DNA from: Ogataea parapolymorpha DL-1
Taxonomy: Eukaryota; Ascomycota; Pichiomycetes; Pichiales; Pichiaceae
Assembly (NCBI RefSeq): GCF_000187245.1
Contig: NC_027860.1
Coordinates: forward strand, 620,001 to 684,000
DNA length: 64,000 bases
Direction of reading: 5' to 3'
Shown: one piece after another, positions 54,289 to 62,010 of the stretch
Layout of the letters: each line of letters starts with the position of its first letter
How positions within the stretch are numbered: position 1 is the stretch's first letter
Program-made: the position numbers and the translations under genes
Notes under the pieces: model-generated
What the model saw: the letters and a program-made list of their open reading frames with translations, nothing else
Databases searched by the model: none
Told to the model about the DNA's origin: nothing

Positions 54289-57051
54289 ATGAGTGCCCTT
54301 GGTTCTGCGCCAGCATTATCTGCTGCTGAGGAGCATTTTCTGAAGAAGGAATTGATCAACTTGGAGCTCACCGAGGAGATCAACAGACTCTCGCCAACGT
54401 ACACAGATGCGTACGGTCTGCGCCGGTTTGGCCCGCCTTTCAAGATGTACGATCCTCGCAGCCCGCCTGCGATGGACCGCGAGCGGCTCGAGGCAGCCAC
54501 AAACGGGTGTGTGGCCCAATTCGACGCCGAATTTCCTCTTCTGCGCTTCATGTTCACCGAATACCTCGTCACGTTCCCGTTTATCAAAATGCATCTGGAA
54601 AGACTGGAGAACAAGAACGAGCTATGGGACAGAGTGCAGGTTTTTTGGGAGATGTGGCGAACAAAGAAGATCAGTAACAGTAACGACCGGGGCGAGCTCA
54701 GCAAGCGCAAGCTGGCGGTGCACAAGCTTCAGTCGCTGCTGCTGACGTTGTTCAACTCTGCTATTCTTTGTCGCGGCGACGAAGAGTATTTTAGAACGAG
54801 CGAGCACAGAAACACGTACAAGAAAATGAATAAGCTGACGGCCGGCGAGCTGACGCTAGATCAGCGTGAAGACGAGAACTACGTGAATGGGCTGCTGATT
54901 AATGTTGTTGGCGTGGCTGCTGCCAAGGAAATGAAGGCCCGCTATTTTTTGGGCTCGAGCGAGTCGAAATATTATAATTTCATCATTAGAGTGCGCACGC
55001 AGGACGGCAAAGAATGGCACGTGAAACGACGGTACTCGCAGTTTGCAGAGTTCGACAGGACGCTTGGAAAAGTTTTTCCTGGCACAGACCTGCCTATCTT
55101 GCCTCCAAAGACCAAGGCCAAGGTGAGTCTATCGTCTGCGGCAGAAACAGAGCAGTTGGCGCAGGGCACGGACGCCGTGGACGTGGCGAAGCTGGAAGAG
55201 CTGTTTATGAGCGCGCTGCGGCGCACAGTCAGCGAGGAACACGCCGACGAGGGCGACAACGAGCACGAGTTCCCGCGTGAGAGTCTGCGCGTGGCTCTGC
55301 GCGGCTACCTGCAGTCGCTGGCGACTCTGCAGCCGGTCTGCAAGAGCGACGAGTTTCTGGAGTTTATTTCGGCAAACCCTGTCGAGCTGACTGCCGAAGA
55401 ACAGAATGACATTGAGCAGCGACGCCAGCTGGACTTCTACACCGTTTTGCAACATTACAAGTTCCAGCAGGAGACGCTTCGTGCTGTGAGCCAGCTGGAG
55501 ACAGAAATGGAGGAGCTCAAGGCGGTTCTGTATTCTGAAGGTTTTGCGTACATTTTCAAGCAGCTGGAGACGAAGAGCACGTCCAGCGAGCTGTCCAAGC
55601 CGCTCAGGTCGCTCGTCCAGCTCGTACAGATCGAGATTGCGTCGACAATATACGAGCTGTTTGTCGGCAGTGACAGCTCGCGCGAAACGCTGGGCCTGGT
55701 GAAACGTCTGCATCGGCTGTTTCCGTACGGGTTGGTGGCTACGATTCTGCGATTCACCAACCCGATGCAAATTGTCAAGAAATTGATCGACCTGTTCACG
55801 TTCCAGATGCCTGTTGGGTTTGGACGCAAAAGCCGGTCGCTGTTGCAGGTGATTTTTGCTGGAGTTCTGAACGACGATCTGAAAAAATGCGACAGAGAGC
55901 TGGCAGAGCTGCACAGAGCAGTGCTGCGCAAGGGCGAAAAATACGCCGCGTTGCTGGACAAGATCGACGCGTATTTTGCCGCGTCGGACGAGACGGTGCT
56001 GCAGGTTAAGAAGACCGCGCAGAAAAGCGGACTGGGCATTTTCCCAGCGCTATTGCTGAACAACAACGACCTGACGCCAAAGCTGGACGAGTCGGTTCTG
56101 CTGGAGGTGCTGGACACGGTGAAAAAGTCCAAGACCGACAAAAATACAGCCTTCGTCCTGCTGCACTCATACTTCAAAGCGAGCCTGCGCCGACTCGACA
56201 AAGTCTCGCTCAAGGAGCTGTGGGACGAGCCGGAGCTGATCGACCTGATCAAGGAGCTGCTAGCAATCTTCTTCCAGCCGCTGATCCGGTTATTCAAAAG
56301 CGCACAAATCCATTTGTACATCCCTGTGGTGCAACGGTACATGAACGAGTTGATCCAGCTGGCAGAGTACTTCCAAAACGAGCACTTCTCACCAAACGTG
56401 GTGGCCAGCTTCATGGGGCTCCAGGAAAAATACCAGGAGGCGGTGTACGGGTTTATGCACAGGCTGTATTTGAGCGACATGGAGCAGCAGGAGGGTCTGT
56501 TTGCCGGGTTTCTGGGCTGGTTCAACCGGTTTGTGTCGTTTCTGCGGTTTGTGAGGGATGGACATGAGGAGCTGGTGCTGGATCTGAGCTCGCTGGGCGC
56601 CGATGAGGGCGTGAGGAAGGAAATACGGGCCATTATTGCGGAAATCGAGGAAAAACGGCGCAAGTACGAGCAGCTGGCGCAGCAGCAGCCGCAGACGACG
56701 CGCACGCAGGTGGACACGAACTGGGAGAAGGTGAAGACCAAGATGCTGGGGCTTGCAGGCGACACGGCAGACCTGGAACGGCTGGGCGAGTACGTTGGAG
56801 TGAGCAGCGAGGATCTGATGGAGCTGAACAGCGCGTTGGACGCAGAGGAGCCGGTGGACGGGATTTTCCACGAGATGGACACAGCTGCGTTTCTGCGCGC
56901 GGTGCAGCAGGTGAGCGTGAGCGACGAGGAGTTTCGCAAGAACGACGAGACGGGACAGTACAGGTGGGGCCACATAGCCGGGCTGGAAAGCCGGTTCCGG
57001 CCGCAGCTTGTGGCTGTGCTCACGGCGTGGAGAAAACTGGCATCTGAGTAG
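54289..57051 (+). CDS. LEC1: PX and PXB domain protein Lec1 (YPR097W family)
   Basis: A protein of 920 aa (S. cerevisiae 1073). A PXB domain at about residues 10-180 (EEHFLKKELINLELTEEINR, FGPPFKMYDP, FPLLRFMFTEYLVTFPFI) precedes a PX domain at about 205-360 (SKYYNFIIRVRTQ, WHVKRRYSQFAEFD, LPILPPK). A long helical region of the DUF3818 type follows. PX domains bind phosphoinositides. Lec1 has been reported to bind lipids and affect ergosterol distribution. The tail contains EEKRRKYEQLAQQQPQ and an acidic end. It is convergent with TOM20, 34 bp away. Confidence 0.88.
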   Translation: MSALGSAPALSAAEEHFLKKELINLELTEEINRLSPTYTDAYGLRRFGPPFKMYDPRSPPAMDRERLEAATNGCVAQFDAEFPLLRFMFTEYLVTFPFIKMHLERLENKNELWDRVQVFWEMWRTKKISNSNDRGELSKRKLAVHKLQSLLLTLFNSAILCRGDEEYFRTSEHRNTYKKMNKLTAGELTLDQREDENYVNGLLINVVGVAAAKEMKARYFLGSSESKYYNFIIRVRTQDGKEWHVKRRYSQFAEFDRTLGKVFPGTDLPILPPKTKAKVSLSSAAETEQLAQGTDAVDVAKLEELFMSALRRTVSEEHADEGDNEHEFPRESLRVALRGYLQSLATLQPVCKSDEFLEFISANPVELTAEEQNDIEQRRQLDFYTVLQHYKFQQETLRAVSQLETEMEELKAVLYSEGFAYIFKQLETKSTSSELSKPLRSLVQLVQIEIASTIYELFVGSDSSRETLGLVKRLHRLFPYGLVATILRFTNPMQIVKKLIDLFTFQMPVGFGRKSRSLLQVIFAGVLNDDLKKCDRELAELHRAVLRKGEKYAALLDKIDAYFAASDETVLQVKKTAQKSGLGIFPALLLNNNDLTPKLDESVLLEVLDTVKKSKTDKNTAFVLLHSYFKASLRRLDKVSLKELWDEPELIDLIKELLAIFFQPLIRLFKSAQIHLYIPVVQRYMNELIQLAEYFQNEHFSPNVVASFMGLQEKYQEAVYGFMHRLYLSDMEQQEGLFAGFLGWFNRFVSFLRFVRDGHEELVLDLSSLGADEGVRKEIRAIIAEIEEKRRKYEQLAQQQPQTTRTQVDTNWEKVKTKMLGLAGDTADLERLGEYVGVSSEDLMELNSALDAEEPVDGIFHEMDTAAFLRAVQQVSVSDEEFRKNDETGQYRWGHIAGLESRFRPQLVAVLTAWRKLASE

Positions 57052-57085
57052 ATTGGTACTTATATATAAACAAGCAGGAACGGAT

Positions 57086-57586
57086 CTAGTCCTGGTCGAG
57101 CGACGGAATGCTGTCTTGGAGAACGTTCATCACGCTTGCTGGAGGCTGGATGGCGGTGAGCATCATGATCAGTTCATAGATGTGTTCTGGAATGGTTCTT
57201 TGGTAGATATCCAAGATTCCGGTTGGGTTAGGGTAGACAGCCAGGCCTTTGTAGAAGTGGATGGCAGCCTCGATGTCCTTGCCCTCGAGAGCGCTCATCT
57301 GCTCGCCGATGGTGACCTGGGTCATGAAGAATTTTTCCTTCTCGGCGGCGTCCTTAGGCAGCGGCTCCTCTGCGAGCGACTGGTTGAGTTTCTCCTTGAG
57401 AGCTTCCAGTTTCTGCTTTTTGTCGGCCTCGGCCTCCTGCTTGGCCTTTTTGGCTGCTCTTTTCTTGTTCTTGACAATTTTCTTTCTAAACTCAGGGTTG
57501 TTTCTTCTGGCGTAGTCGAAGTAGATGCAGTAGCCGACGGCGGCGGTGGCGACTGCCAAGACGGAGTATCCAAGAGCTCTAGACAT
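57086..57586 (-). CDS. TOM20: Mitochondrial import receptor subunit Tom20
   Basis: A protein of 166 aa (S. cerevisiae 183). Residues 5-24 form an N-terminal membrane anchor (LGYSVLAVATAAVGYCIYFD). A basic Lys/Ala-rich linker (KNKKRAAKKAKQEAEADKK) and a TPR-like receptor domain (FMTQVTIGEQMSALEGKDIE, AIHFYKGLAVYPNPTGILDI) follow, with an acidic C-terminus. Tom20 sits in the outer membrane and binds the amphipathic face of presequences. Divergent from SLX9, with 48 bp between starts, including 15 A residues. Confidence 0.96.
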   Translation of the reverse strand: MSRALGYSVLAVATAAVGYCIYFDYARRNNPEFRKKIVKNKKRAAKKAKQEAEADKKQKLEALKEKLNQSLAEEPLPKDAAEKEKFFMTQVTIGEQMSALEGKDIEAAIHFYKGLAVYPNPTGILDIYQRTIPEHIYELIMMLTAIQPPASVMNVLQDSIPSLDQD

Positions 57587-57634
57587 GAGAAATAAAGTAG
57601 GAAAAAAAAAAAAAAATCGAAAAAAATTTACGTA

Positions 57635-58009
57635 ATGGGTGTGGGCAAGAGAACGAGTTTGCGGGCCAAGCTGGAGAAACGGGTCAAGAGCGGCGGCGTG
57701 GCGAAGACCGTTGAGCGTGTGGAGAAGCGCAAGGATGACTCGCTGGTCTCAAAGTCGGCTCTGCGCCGGCGCAAGCGCAAGATGAAAGAGCAGCTGAAAC
57801 CAAAGCTGGAGGACCTCGCCCAGGCGCTCGAAGAGGTGCCGGCGACAGCACCACAGCCGAAACGCGACCACACGCCGAATCCGCACAAGCGTGGGGCGAA
57901 GATCGTGGAAAAGGTGGAAATTCAGCGGTTTGGAGCCGTGCTGAAGGACGAGCAGTTCAGAAAAAGCCCGTTCGACGCCCTCAAACGGGTTATCGCAAAT
58001 AACAGTTAG
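57635..58009 (+). CDS. SLX9: Ribosome biogenesis protein Slx9-like
   Basis: A protein of 124 aa, very basic, with a Lys/Arg-rich N-terminus (GVGKRTSLRAKLEKR, SALRRRKRKMKEQLKPKL) as nuclear or nucleolar proteins have. The C-terminus RFGAVLKDEQFRKSPFDALK is the best family signal, resembling the Slx9/FAM207A end (RF-VL-D-FR-SPF-A). Slx9 binds pre-40S particles and Rio-type export factors in the nucleolus. S. cerevisiae Slx9 is longer (210), so the assignment is probable, not firm. It is convergent with the complex I gene. Confidence 0.78.
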   Translation: MGVGKRTSLRAKLEKRVKSGGVAKTVERVEKRKDDSLVSKSALRRRKRKMKEQLKPKLEDLAQALEEVPATAPQPKRDHTPNPHKRGAKIVEKVEIQRFGAVLKDEQFRKSPFDALKRVIANNS

Positions 58010-58132
58010 CAACAACGGGTAGAATATAGTCAGCTGTGGGTTATGTACGATAAAATACGGAGTTATGAATAAATAGAATGGTGGAACGGGGTCACCCAGT
58101 CTCCCAATAAATAGCCGCTGTCAGTACGCCCC

Positions 58133-58714
58133 CTAGTACGCCCGGTACCACATGCGGTGTGTCTGGTGGGCCATGATCTTCTTCTGCAGCCGGAAAATGC
58201 CGTACATCAGAGCCTCCGACGACGGAGGACACCCCGGCACGTAGATGTCGACAGGCACTATGCGGTCCACACCTCTCACCACGCTGTAGCTGTAATGGTA
58301 GTAGCCGCCGCCGTTCGCACAGCTGCCCATAGAAATCACCCATCTTGGGTACGGCATCTGGTCGTACACCTGGCGAAGAGCCGGCGCCATCTTGTTTGTC
58401 ACGGTGCCGGCCACAATCATCACGTCCGATTGCCGTGGAGACGCACGAAAAATGATTCCCAGACGATCCTGGTCGTACCGTGGCGCGGAAACGTGCATCA
58501 TCTCGACGGCACAGCAGGCCAGGCCGAAAGTTGCTGGCCAGAAGGAGCTTTTTCTTGCCCAATTTTTGAGCTTGTCGAAAGAGGTAAAAGCGTAGTCCAA
58601 AGAGTTCGACAGGGGCAGTTCGGAAAGCACAGGACGGTCGACCTCGAGCTGCGGCTTGGCCCGCAAAACAGAGGTTGAAAACCTGGCCACTTGTGCTGGT
58701 CTGATTAGCTTCAT
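58133..58714 (-). CDS. NUKM: Complex I 20-kDa Fe-S subunit (PSST/NDUFS7)
   Basis: A protein of 193 aa. After a presequence ([18 protein letters not shown]) the subunit shows [29 protein letters not shown] and [14 protein letters not shown], which hold the four Cys ligands of cluster N2, and [16 protein letters not shown]2 is the last cluster before ubiquinone. It shows that this yeast has a proton-pumping NADH:ubiquinone oxidoreductase, absent from Saccharomyces and Kluyveromyces. NUKM is the name in Yarrowia. Confidence 0.97.
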   Translation of the reverse strand: MKLIRPAQVARFSTSVLRAKPQLEVDRPVLSELPLSNSLDYAFTSFDKLKNWARKSSFWPATFGLACCAVEMMHVSAPRYDQDRLGIIFRASPRQSDVMIVAGTVTNKMAPALRQVYDQMPYPRWVISMGSCANGGGYYHYSYSVVRGVDRIVPVDIYVPGCPPSSEALMYGIFRLQKKIMAHQTHRMWYRAY

Positions 58715-59272
58715 ATAAATGAGGGGAAACAGAGAAGTTTGATTACGAAATCATCTGAGTAATGGAGAGGGAAAAAAATGGGCTGAGATAAGCAAAGCGA
58801 ATATCGACGCCAGTTTGCGTCGTAGTCCGTCTGCCTCATGACAGCCCGTAAACAGTGCAGATCCTGAGGTGGAGAGTAGTGCAGTGCCAACTTAAGGTTT
58901 GTGATGAAGTATCCGAAAGTGGAAAAGTAATGGCTTTTGCCCAGCTAGTCCAGAATTCCTGTGTTTGGTAAAATGTAAATAGTCGTAATTAGATATCCGT
59001 TTTGGGGAGGTATCACTGGTGCGCAAATTAGTAGCGTCGAAAGCTCTTTAATGGAGCAAACAGGAATCCGGACAACAAGCAGGGGCCCCAACAATGTTCC
59101 GAAGCCCCTGTGAACGGTGCGCATTTCAACTGGCTATAGGTGTGTGGCAAAAATTTTAGACTTCTTGAATTAGGGCTTCTGCACCTGCGAAATCCGGATT
59201 TGCGTTCCTTTTATGCAGCTATGCTAAAGGTTTTACGAAATTCCCCCTTGTTCTAGATCCAATATAAAAGGC
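58715..59272. other. Intergenic region, 0.56 kb
   Basis: The upstream region of the divergent complex I gene and EXG1. A GC-containing core near 59060-59110 has GGGGCCCC and related palindromic words. Otherwise the region is mixed. I saw no tRNA or conserved small gene. Confidence 0.45.
59263..59270 (+). promoter_or_regulatory. TATA box of EXG1
   Basis: TATAAAAG, a strong TATA match. It ends 2 nt before an ATG at 59273 and lies 43 bp before the ATG at 59306, which bears on which start is used. Confidence 0.6.
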
Positions 59273-59305
59273 ATGTTATTTCCCGCTCTTCATTTACCCA
59301 AAGCA

Positions 59306-60580
59306 ATGAAGTTCTCGTCTTTTTCTCTCATTGCCAGTTCACTTCTTTCGCTCGTGGCTGCCGCTCCGGTCACCCTTCTTAAGAGAGACAGCCGTTGGGA
59401 TTACGCAAACGACAAGATCTACGGTGTCAACATCGGAGGATGGCTCGTTCTCGAACCTTTCATCACGCCTTCCTTGTTCGAGGCAGTCTCCTCAGACGTG
59501 CCTGTGGACGAGTACCACTACACTGAGGCTCTGGGAAAAGAAGAGGCCGAAAAACGTCTCCAGGAACACTGGTCCACGTGGATTAGAGAGGAGGACTTTA
59601 AGGGTATGGCAAATGTCGGTCTTAATTTCGTGAGAATCCCGATCGGATACTGGGCGTTCCAGCTTGCAGAGGGAGATCCTTATGTGCAGGGCCAGCAGGA
59701 GTATTTGGACAAGGCATTAGAATGGTGTGCAAAATATGGACTAAAGGCTTGGGTCGACTTGCACGGTGCCCCAGGCTCCCAAAACGGCTTTGATAACTCA
59801 GGAAAGAGAGGAGAGATCGGCTGGCAGAACACCACGGGCTATGTGGACCTCACACTCCAGGTGTTGGACCAGATAGCCTCGAAATACGGAGGTTCCAACT
59901 ATTCTGACGTGATCATCGGCATCGAGCTCTTGAACGAGCCACTGGGCTCCAACCTCGACTTCGACCAACTCGTCGACTTCTACAACAAGGGTTACCAACT
60001 GGTCAGAGATAACGGAAACGCGCCTGTTATCATCCACGATGCATACCTTGCGGACCACACTTTCGACAACGTGCTCAATACCGAACAGGACCCAAACATT
60101 TGGGAGGTGATTGTTGACCACCACCACTATCAGGTGTTTGACCAAGGATCTTTAAGCCAGTCCATTGACGAGCACGTTTCGACGGCCTGCGGCTGGGGCC
60201 AGTCCGAAAACACCGAGTACCATTACAGTTTATGCGGAGAGTGGACTGCAGCTTTAACGGATTGTGCAAAATGGCTAAACGGAGCAGGCAGAGGTGCCAG
60301 ATATGATGCCACTTTCGGTGGAGGAAACTACATTGGATCTTGTGATCAGCTCTACACAGCCAACTACGACTACTTCACTCCGGAAGTGATTTCGAACTAT
60401 AGACGTTATGTGGAGGCACAGATGGATTCGTTCCTATATGGAAAGAATGCAGGATGGGTGTTCTGGTGTTGGAAGACCGAAAACACCATCGAATGGGACA
60501 TGCAGAGGCTCCTTGGTTTAGGCATCATCCCACAACCTCTCGACGACAGACAATATCCAAACCAATGTGGATTTGATTAG
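59306..60580 (+). CDS. EXG1: Secreted exo-beta-1,3-glucanase, GH5
   Basis: From ATG 59306 the protein has 424 aa; an in-frame ATG at 59273 would add 11 residues (435 aa). I prefer 59306 because a TATA box ends only 2 nt before 59273 and because MKFSSFSLIASSLLSLVAAA is then a clean signal peptide. A KR site (Kex2) follows the short pro-segment APVTLLKR. The GH5 catalytic glutamates are in LLNEPLG (acid/base) and CGEWTAAL (nucleophile), and GVNIGGWLVLEPF is the family start. The enzyme releases glucose from beta-1,3-glucan at the cell wall. It is very close to known yeast EXG1 proteins. Confidence 0.94.
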   Translation: MKFSSFSLIASSLLSLVAAAPVTLLKRDSRWDYANDKIYGVNIGGWLVLEPFITPSLFEAVSSDVPVDEYHYTEALGKEEAEKRLQEHWSTWIREEDFKGMANVGLNFVRIPIGYWAFQLAEGDPYVQGQQEYLDKALEWCAKYGLKAWVDLHGAPGSQNGFDNSGKRGEIGWQNTTGYVDLTLQVLDQIASKYGGSNYSDVIIGIELLNEPLGSNLDFDQLVDFYNKGYQLVRDNGNAPVIIHDAYLADHTFDNVLNTEQDPNIWEVIVDHHHYQVFDQGSLSQSIDEHVSTACGWGQSENTEYHYSLCGEWTAALTDCAKWLNGAGRGARYDATFGGGNYIGSCDQLYTANYDYFTPEVISNYRRYVEAQMDSFLYGKNAGWVFWCWKTENTIEWDMQRLLGLGIIPQPLDDRQYPNQCGFD

Positions 60581-60852
60581 CGAGGTTGCGTAAATTTCTC
60601 ACGAAAAATATATATTTGTACATTATCAACAATAAGAGTAAGAGTTATGACATATTAATTTTTGAGACTAGGCTGAAACGCGATCGCGCCTCAAGAAACG
60701 CCTTTAAATTCCGGACGTACCCCCTTTCGGATATTTTGACTTGCGTCACCTCATGCAGCATGTGTAATAATTATAGATTTAATATTGTCGCGTCGATTTG
60801 CGTCGATTAGACCCAAAAAAATATTAAAAAATCATACTAATCTTTAGACATT

Positions 60853-62010
60853 ATGAACCCTCCTGATCTGTGTCCGATATGTTTGGACGATCTTCCCCAT
60901 CCGGACCAGGTCATCGTGCGGGAAACCAGATCCGCGCAACATCTTGCCCGCACAGTACCCTGCCACCACTATTACCATGGATTTTGCATCAATGAATGGG
61001 CTCAGAAGGCAAATTCGTGCCCACAGTGTCGGGCAACTTTTACTGACATTGAGCTCATTTCTGACCATAGTGTGTACCAGTCTACCGCAGTGCCAGACAG
61101 AAAACAGACTCCAGAGCCCTTCGAGCCGGTTGTGGAGAACACATCTCTGCACCAGCACTCCCACCTAGATAACCAGCTATGCTGTCTGTGCGACCGATCG
61201 GGCACGGGGGCGTTCGCGATCTGTCGCGAGTGCTCGAGCGGCTACCATACGGCGTGTTTGGGGATACTTGAAGGCGCGCAATTCCACTGTCCTGTGTGCG
61301 ATTCATTGCAGGACGCGGGCAGCGTGATCCCGTCTCGTGGGGGCAGACGGGGGCAGAATTTTTTGCAAAGCGTGCGACGTCAGATCAGAAACGGCCGTCA
61401 GCGGCAATTGGGGGTGTATGTGTCCAGAGACGAGCCCGACTATGTTGCTCTTGTGGATGAGCAACGGCGGCAACAGACGGTCACGACGGAGGACATTGCG
61501 TGGCGGGCGCTGGATGCGCTGCGTGGGGGTAAAAAAACGGGCGTTGTGGATGCCACCAACACAGGCGGCGTTGAGAAGTTCAAGCGGCCGAAACGGGCGT
61601 CACGCAAGCGACAGCTTTCTACTGCAGCGCTGGCAGAGCATAACAAGTTGTTGGGCGACCGTGTGCGCGAAGAGACGCCATTTGTGCTGAGCTTCACGCC
61701 GAAATCGCTAATCCAGGCTCTTTTGCTACGACCAAAGCTGAAAAGGCTAGGATTGTCTGCTACCAAGTATACACAGGTGAATAAGGCGGTGTCGCGCCAC
61801 CTATACGGGCTTGTTTCCGGCCGTGTGGAGTACGTTGTTTGGCTGAACAAGGTTGCAGAGTTAGTGGAGCGCGAGGGCGTGGAGAAACGACGATATGCCG
61901 AATTTGTGCAGCGTCTGAATGAGCCGGACAGGCAGGTAGCGCGGCAGATGGCTGAGGAGTACGCTGTGCCGGTGGACGAGATGGTTGCACGACTGCTTCG
62001 TAACGAGTAA
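60853..62010 (+). CDS. ASR1: RING and PHD finger protein, Asr1-like ubiquitin ligase
   Basis: A protein of 385 aa. A RING-H2 finger at residues 7-58 (CPICLDDL, CHHYYHGFCINEWA, CPQC) is followed by a PHD finger at about 113-155 (CCLCDRSG, CRECSSGYHTACL, CPVC). This pair in this order is typical of Asr1, an S. cerevisiae ubiquitin ligase that binds the RNA polymerase II C-terminal domain. A basic middle part (KRPKRASRKRQL) looks like a nuclear signal. The C-terminal helix bundle (LSATKYTQVNKAVSRHLYGL) could be the CTD-binding part. Asr1 is 288 aa, so this one is longer. Its stop codon directly abuts that of the kelch gene. Confidence 0.8.
   Translation: MNPPDLCPICLDDLPHPDQVIVRETRSAQHLARTVPCHHYYHGFCINEWAQKANSCPQCRATFTDIELISDHSVYQSTAVPDRKQTPEPFEPVVENTSLHQHSHLDNQLCCLCDRSGTGAFAICRECSSGYHTACLGILEGAQFHCPVCDSLQDAGSVIPSRGGRRGQNFLQSVRRQIRNGRQRQLGVYVSRDEPDYVALVDEQRRQQTVTTEDIAWRALDALRGGKKTGVVDATNTGGVEKFKRPKRASRKRQLSTAALAEHNKLLGDRVREETPFVLSFTPKSLIQALLLRPKLKRLGLSATKYTQVNKAVSRHLYGLVSGRVEYVVWLNKVAELVEREGVEKRRYAEFVQRLNEPDRQVARQMAEEYAVPVDEMVARLLRNE

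Noticed and set aside
55455..57023. 522-codon open frame on the minus strand
   Set aside because: It is wholly antisense to LEC1, is Ser/Phe/Leu-rich as expected from the complement of Glu/Lys/Arg codons, and shows no domain.
60581..60852. Possible small gene between EXG1 and the RING/PHD gene
   Set aside because: Only AT-rich terminator and promoter sequence; the 74-codon frame over 60586-60810 has no family signal.
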